A stretch of DNA of 8,268 nt from CAYZAK01 sp964476445 (GTDB lineage Bacteria; CG03; SLGR01; JAGXOG01). Of this stretch, positions 5,583 to 8,268 are shown piece after piece. A program made the position numbers and the translations under genes. Position 1 is the first letter of the stretch. Each line of letters begins with the position of its first letter. The stretch covers positions 1-8,268 of the forward strand of contig CAYZAK010000056.1 of assembly GCA_964476445.1 (NCBI GenBank), written 5' to 3'. Under the pieces are notes generated by a model, which made no database searches, was not told the origin of the DNA, and saw nothing but the letters and a program-made list of their open reading frames with translations.

Positions 5583-7022
5583 ATGTTAAACATCAGGTAT
5601 TACAGAAATGATAAGCAGCTCGGTAAAGATCTGCTGGAGCTGGGGCTTATGGCCGGGGATATAAAACTCAAAAGAAAACCCGGCCGGCATCGGAAAATTT
5701 CGGAAGATAAATTTCTGGACGCGGCGGATAAAGTAAGAAAAAAGATAGAGTGGTCCCGGGGGAAAGACATTGACTTAAAGATTCTGGAAAAACTGGGGGA
5801 CCGGGAGTTAAATAACAGGGAAGTTTTTCTCCTCGGATATATCTTTTATACTGCCAATTTCAACAGTTCCAGCTCCCAGTATAGTTTTTACAAATTCCTA
5901 AAAGGTATTTCCGCGGCTCCGGACAGTTGTGTAAAGAATACTTATGAGTACTGGGATGTAATAAACGGGACCCTGAAAGAAGCGGGTTTAATAACCGTCA
6001 AAAGAGATAAATTAAAACTGAAAAAAGTTATAAAAAAGGCGTTAATGGGGGCCAAGATTGAGAAAAAAAACGAAGAAACCGTTGACCAAAAATTCAAGTC
6101 GCCCGGCGAGATAAAAGAAGAGCTGGATAAGTACGTGATCGGGCAGGAAAGACCTAAAACCGTTATCTCCAAGGCCGCCTACAGTTACATAGAAAACAGG
6201 GATAACGGGAACCGTAATAATTTTCCCAATGTACTTATGATAGGCCCCACCGGATCGGGTAAAACCCACCTGATAAGAACCCTGGCGGATGTGCTGGACT
6301 TTCCGGTGGTCACCACGGATGCCACCCAGCTTACCCGCCGGGGCTATGTGGGGGGGAATGTAATTGACGCAGTTTACGAAATGCAGCAGAAAATGAAGAA
6401 AAATAATTCCGGCCAAAACGGGATAATATATATCGACGAGATAGATAAGACCGCTGCCGGATTAAACCAGTACCGGGATGTTACCTGCAGGCCGGTACAG
6501 GAAGAACTGCTCAAGTTATTAGATGGCGGCCGGATAAAAGATAGTATATATCAGGGCGGGTTTAAAGGCAGAAAAAAGGTTGACCTGGATGTATCGGGGA
6601 TATTGTTTGTCTGCGGGGGTTCGTTTCAGAAATTTGAGACAGGGAGCAGTTCCATAGGGTTTGCGGAAAATTTTTCCCCGGCCGAACGGATGGAAAAGTG
6701 GACCAATCATGACCTTATAGAATTCGGGTTTATCCCAGAATTACTGGGAAGACTTCCGGTAAGATTATATCTTAAGGAGCTTCAACCCGACCAGCTGGTA
6801 GAGATTCTTAGAAACCCGCGGGTAACTCCTTTTAAAAACTTTGAATCTCTGGTTCCCGGCCGGTTAACAGCAGAGGATATACCCGAGGAGGACCTTTTTG
6901 AAATTGCCGAAGAAACCTGTTCTTTAGGGCTGGGGGCCAGGGGGCTGATGACCGTGCTGGAAGAATATCTAAGTCCCAAGCTTTACGGTGATGAAAATTT
7001 TAAAAGTAAAAAAATATGTTAG
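5583..7022 (+). CDS. ClpX-like AAA+ unfoldase with a non-canonical N-terminal domain
   Basis: This 479-aa protein has a ClpX-type AAA+ core from about 175: KYVIGQERPKTVI at 183-195, Walker A GPTGSGKT at 221-228, pore loop GYVG at 254-257, Walker B IIYIDEID at 281-288, sensor-1 region ILFVCGG at 340-346, an IGF tripeptide at 358-360 in the place of the ClpP-docking loop, the arginine finger in LLGRLP (R390), and sensor 2 GARGL at 451-455. ClpX normally has a ~60-residue C4 zinc-binding domain; here about 170 unrelated residues take its place, with no zinc cysteines and a possible winged-helix segment around 100-148 (ending LKEAGLITVKRDKLKLKK). The RKH substrate loop is altered (GGFKGRKK). The core implies ATP-driven unfolding of proteins, perhaps with ClpP supplied from elsewhere; the new N-terminus probably selects a dedicated substrate. 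It is not the housekeeping clpX: no clpP or lon is adjacent. It overlaps the downstream gene by 7 nt and ends in TAG. Confidence 0.92.
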   Translation: MLNIRYYRNDKQLGKDLLELGLMAGDIKLKRKPGRHRKISEDKFLDAADKVRKKIEWSRGKDIDLKILEKLGDRELNNREVFLLGYIFYTANFNSSSSQYSFYKFLKGISAAPDSCVKNTYEYWDVINGTLKEAGLITVKRDKLKLKKVIKKALMGAKIEKKNEETVDQKFKSPGEIKEELDKYVIGQERPKTVISKAAYSYIENRDNGNRNNFPNVLMIGPTGSGKTHLIRTLADVLDFPVVTTDATQLTRRGYVGGNVIDAVYEMQQKMKKNNSGQNGIIYIDEIDKTAAGLNQYRDVTCRPVQEELLKLLDGGRIKDSIYQGGFKGRKKVDLDVSGILFVCGGSFQKFETGSSSIGFAENFSPAERMEKWTNHDLIEFGFIPELLGRLPVRLYLKELQPDQLVEILRNPRVTPFKNFESLVPGRLTAEDIPEEDLFEIAEETCSLGLGARGLMTVLEEYLSPKLYGDENFKSKKIC

Positions 7023-8268
7023 GTTTCTCTGAAAAAGTTATAGATAAAAGAAACAGGAAGATTTTTAAAAATTTAAAACCGTCAGAAGACAGTTACGGGA
7101 AAGTGGATGAAAGATTAAACCGGCTGGCTGAAAAATACGGCAGGAAGGACCGCCGTCTTGCGGATTTTTGTATCTGGAAAGCTGAATATTACAGGGATAA
7201 ATTAAATTATTACCACTGCGTCTTTTTCTTTAAGAAAGCCTTAAGGATTGTCAAAGACGCCTGCGGTCCCGGAAGTGAAAAGTTCCTGGACTGTATGGTA
7301 CGCTACGGCCGGAGCCTGGGGAGTTTTAACAGTAAAAAATCGAAAAATGTAGCAAAACGCACTTTAAAGATTATGGACAAAGGCGGAGGTTTAACCGAGG
7401 AGAAAAGAGCGGATATTTATATCTCGGTTTCACAGATTTACGGCAGACTGGATTTTAAAAATCCCGGACAGAGAAAAAAACTCCTGGAAGAAGCCTTAAA
7501 AATTAAAGAAGAGATACACGGCGAAAAGTCGGATAATATTATAACTGTATTAAACCGGCTTAGTGAAATTTATAAAAAGGAGAAAATTTACGAAAAAGCA
7601 GCTTCCCTGCAGACCAGGATTTTAAATATATACCTCAAACAGCGAAAAGGGGAAAAAATTTTATTGACCTCCCGGAAGCTGGTCCGGTTATTACAGAAAA
7701 TTGACAGATACGACAAAGCGGTTGAATTAATCAGGGACATAATTTTGGGTGGAGCCCCTTTTTCTTTCCCTTCCGCTTTCTGCAGGGATATTACGGAGTT
7801 CAAGAACATGCAGGAAAAACTTGCCGGAATTTACCTTAAGATGAATGAGTACGAAAAAGCAGAAGAATTGTACCGGGATGCCCGGTCGGAAAAAGTAATC
7901 CATAAGTTACACAACGACTATAAAATAAAACCGGTAAAGAGTATGGCCGGGCTGCCCGTTAAGGTAGGAGGCAGGGAAGTTGATCCGGAGATTATAAAGG
8001 ACGGTGATCTAAAAGAAATCCGGAAAGAACTGGACCGGGGAGCCAGGGAGGAGCCGTGGCCCCTTCTTTATGCAGCGGATAACGGAAATAAAGAGAGTGC
8101 AAAGTATCTTATAGAAGAAGTGGGGGTTGATGTGGACGGGGAGCTGGATAACGGAATAACCCCGCTTTATTTAGCAGTGGAAGCAGAAAATATAGAGATA
8201 GTTAAACTGCTTGTGGAGGCCGGGGCGGATATTTCAAAAGAACAGGATTTTTGCTGCGGTCAGGTAGA
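7016..8268 (+). CDS. TPR-ankyrin repeat protein, 3' end beyond window
   Basis: The frame is open from the ATG at 7016 to the end of the window (417 codons, incomplete). After a basic N-terminus (about 1-30), residues about 46-290 form a TPR array; the section near 150-205 (LLEEALKIKEEIHGEKSDN, RLSEIYKKEKIYEKA) is of the kinesin-light-chain type. From about 331 the protein changes to ankyrin repeats: DLKEIRKELDRGA, LLYAADNGNKESAKYLIEE, then NGITPLYLAVEAENIEIVKLLVEAGADI (379-406), with a further repeat probably continuing. Both repeat types are protein-binding scaffolds; no enzyme domain is seen in the visible part. The ATG overlaps the last codons of the ClpX-like gene by 7 nt with no clear SD, so translation is probably coupled and the two proteins made together. 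It may be a substrate receptor, a sensor, or a target of the AAA+ partner (inference). Confidence 0.85.
   Translation, partial: MLGFSEKVIDKRNRKIFKNLKPSEDSYGKVDERLNRLAEKYGRKDRRLADFCIWKAEYYRDKLNYYHCVFFFKKALRIVKDACGPGSEKFLDCMVRYGRSLGSFNSKKSKNVAKRTLKIMDKGGGLTEEKRADIYISVSQIYGRLDFKNPGQRKKLLEEALKIKEEIHGEKSDNIITVLNRLSEIYKKEKIYEKAASLQTRILNIYLKQRKGEKILLTSRKLVRLLQKIDRYDKAVELIRDIILGGAPFSFPSAFCRDITEFKNMQEKLAGIYLKMNEYEKAEELYRDARSEKVIHKLHNDYKIKPVKSMAGLPVKVGGREVDPEIIKDGDLKEIRKELDRGAREEPWPLLYAADNGNKESAKYLIEEVGVDVDGELDNGITPLYLAVEAENIEIVKLLVEAGADISKEQDFCCGQV

Noticed and set aside
5942..6979. Several minus-strand ORFs inside the ClpX-like gene
   Set aside because: They are shadows of a clearly conserved AAA+ coding frame and have no recognisable domains.
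1..8268. CRISPR array or Cas genes accompanying the TPR-CHAT/sigma pair
   Set aside because: No regularly spaced direct repeats and no Cas-like protein were seen in this window; they could exist only outside it.

Overview
This is a bacterial accessory-type region. It is moderately AT-rich, uses many ATA and AGA/CGG codons, and has GGAGG-type Shine-Dalgarno (SD) sites on some genes. That fits a low-to-moderate-GC Firmicute-like bacterium, but the taxonomic guess is weak. No rRNA, tRNA, transposase, CRISPR array or integrase was seen.

Left block (+ strand, about 3-1564): two damaged or recoded genes sit side by side. The first is the 3' part of a protein made of tandem ~120-residue repeats that resemble bacterial pre-peptidase C-terminal (PPC) domains; it carries one in-frame TAG at 243-245. 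The second is an ADP-ribosylglycohydrolase split over two frames (783-1070 and 1067-1564). Both metal-binding motifs survive, one on each piece. The break lies just after a WGN-encoding stretch that happens to form a G GGA AAC heptamer.

Middle block: a 179-aa orphan gene (+, 1642-2181) converges on a two-gene minus-strand operon. That operon encodes a sigma-70/ECF-like factor with a long C-terminal extension (5460-4216), whose end overlaps by 23 nt a TPR-CHAT caspase-like protease (4238-2178). Right block, divergent from the sigma gene: a ClpX-like AAA+ unfoldase with a non-ClpX N-terminus (5583-7022), overlapping by 7 nt a TPR-ankyrin protein that runs off the window (7016 to end). There are no gene-free stretches longer than about 130 bases.

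The most interesting signal is regulatory. The same two-block motif, CAACAAAAC-N8-AATCGTA(K)ATATA, lies upstream of the orphan gene (1594-1626) and of the ClpX-like operon (5518-5550), with identical spacing and an unrelated spacer. Read as CAAC-N16-CGTA it has the shape of an ECF-type promoter. The sigma gene itself has a housekeeping-type promoter on the other strand (TTGATA-N17-CATAAT). Working model (inference): the CHAT protease and sigma factor form a sensing and transcription module that switches on the orphan gene and the ClpX-like/TPR-ankyrin operon. This resembles in parts, without CRISPR, the TPR-CHAT/RpoE pairing known from type III-E CRISPR loci. It could be a proteolysis-controlled stress or conflict system.
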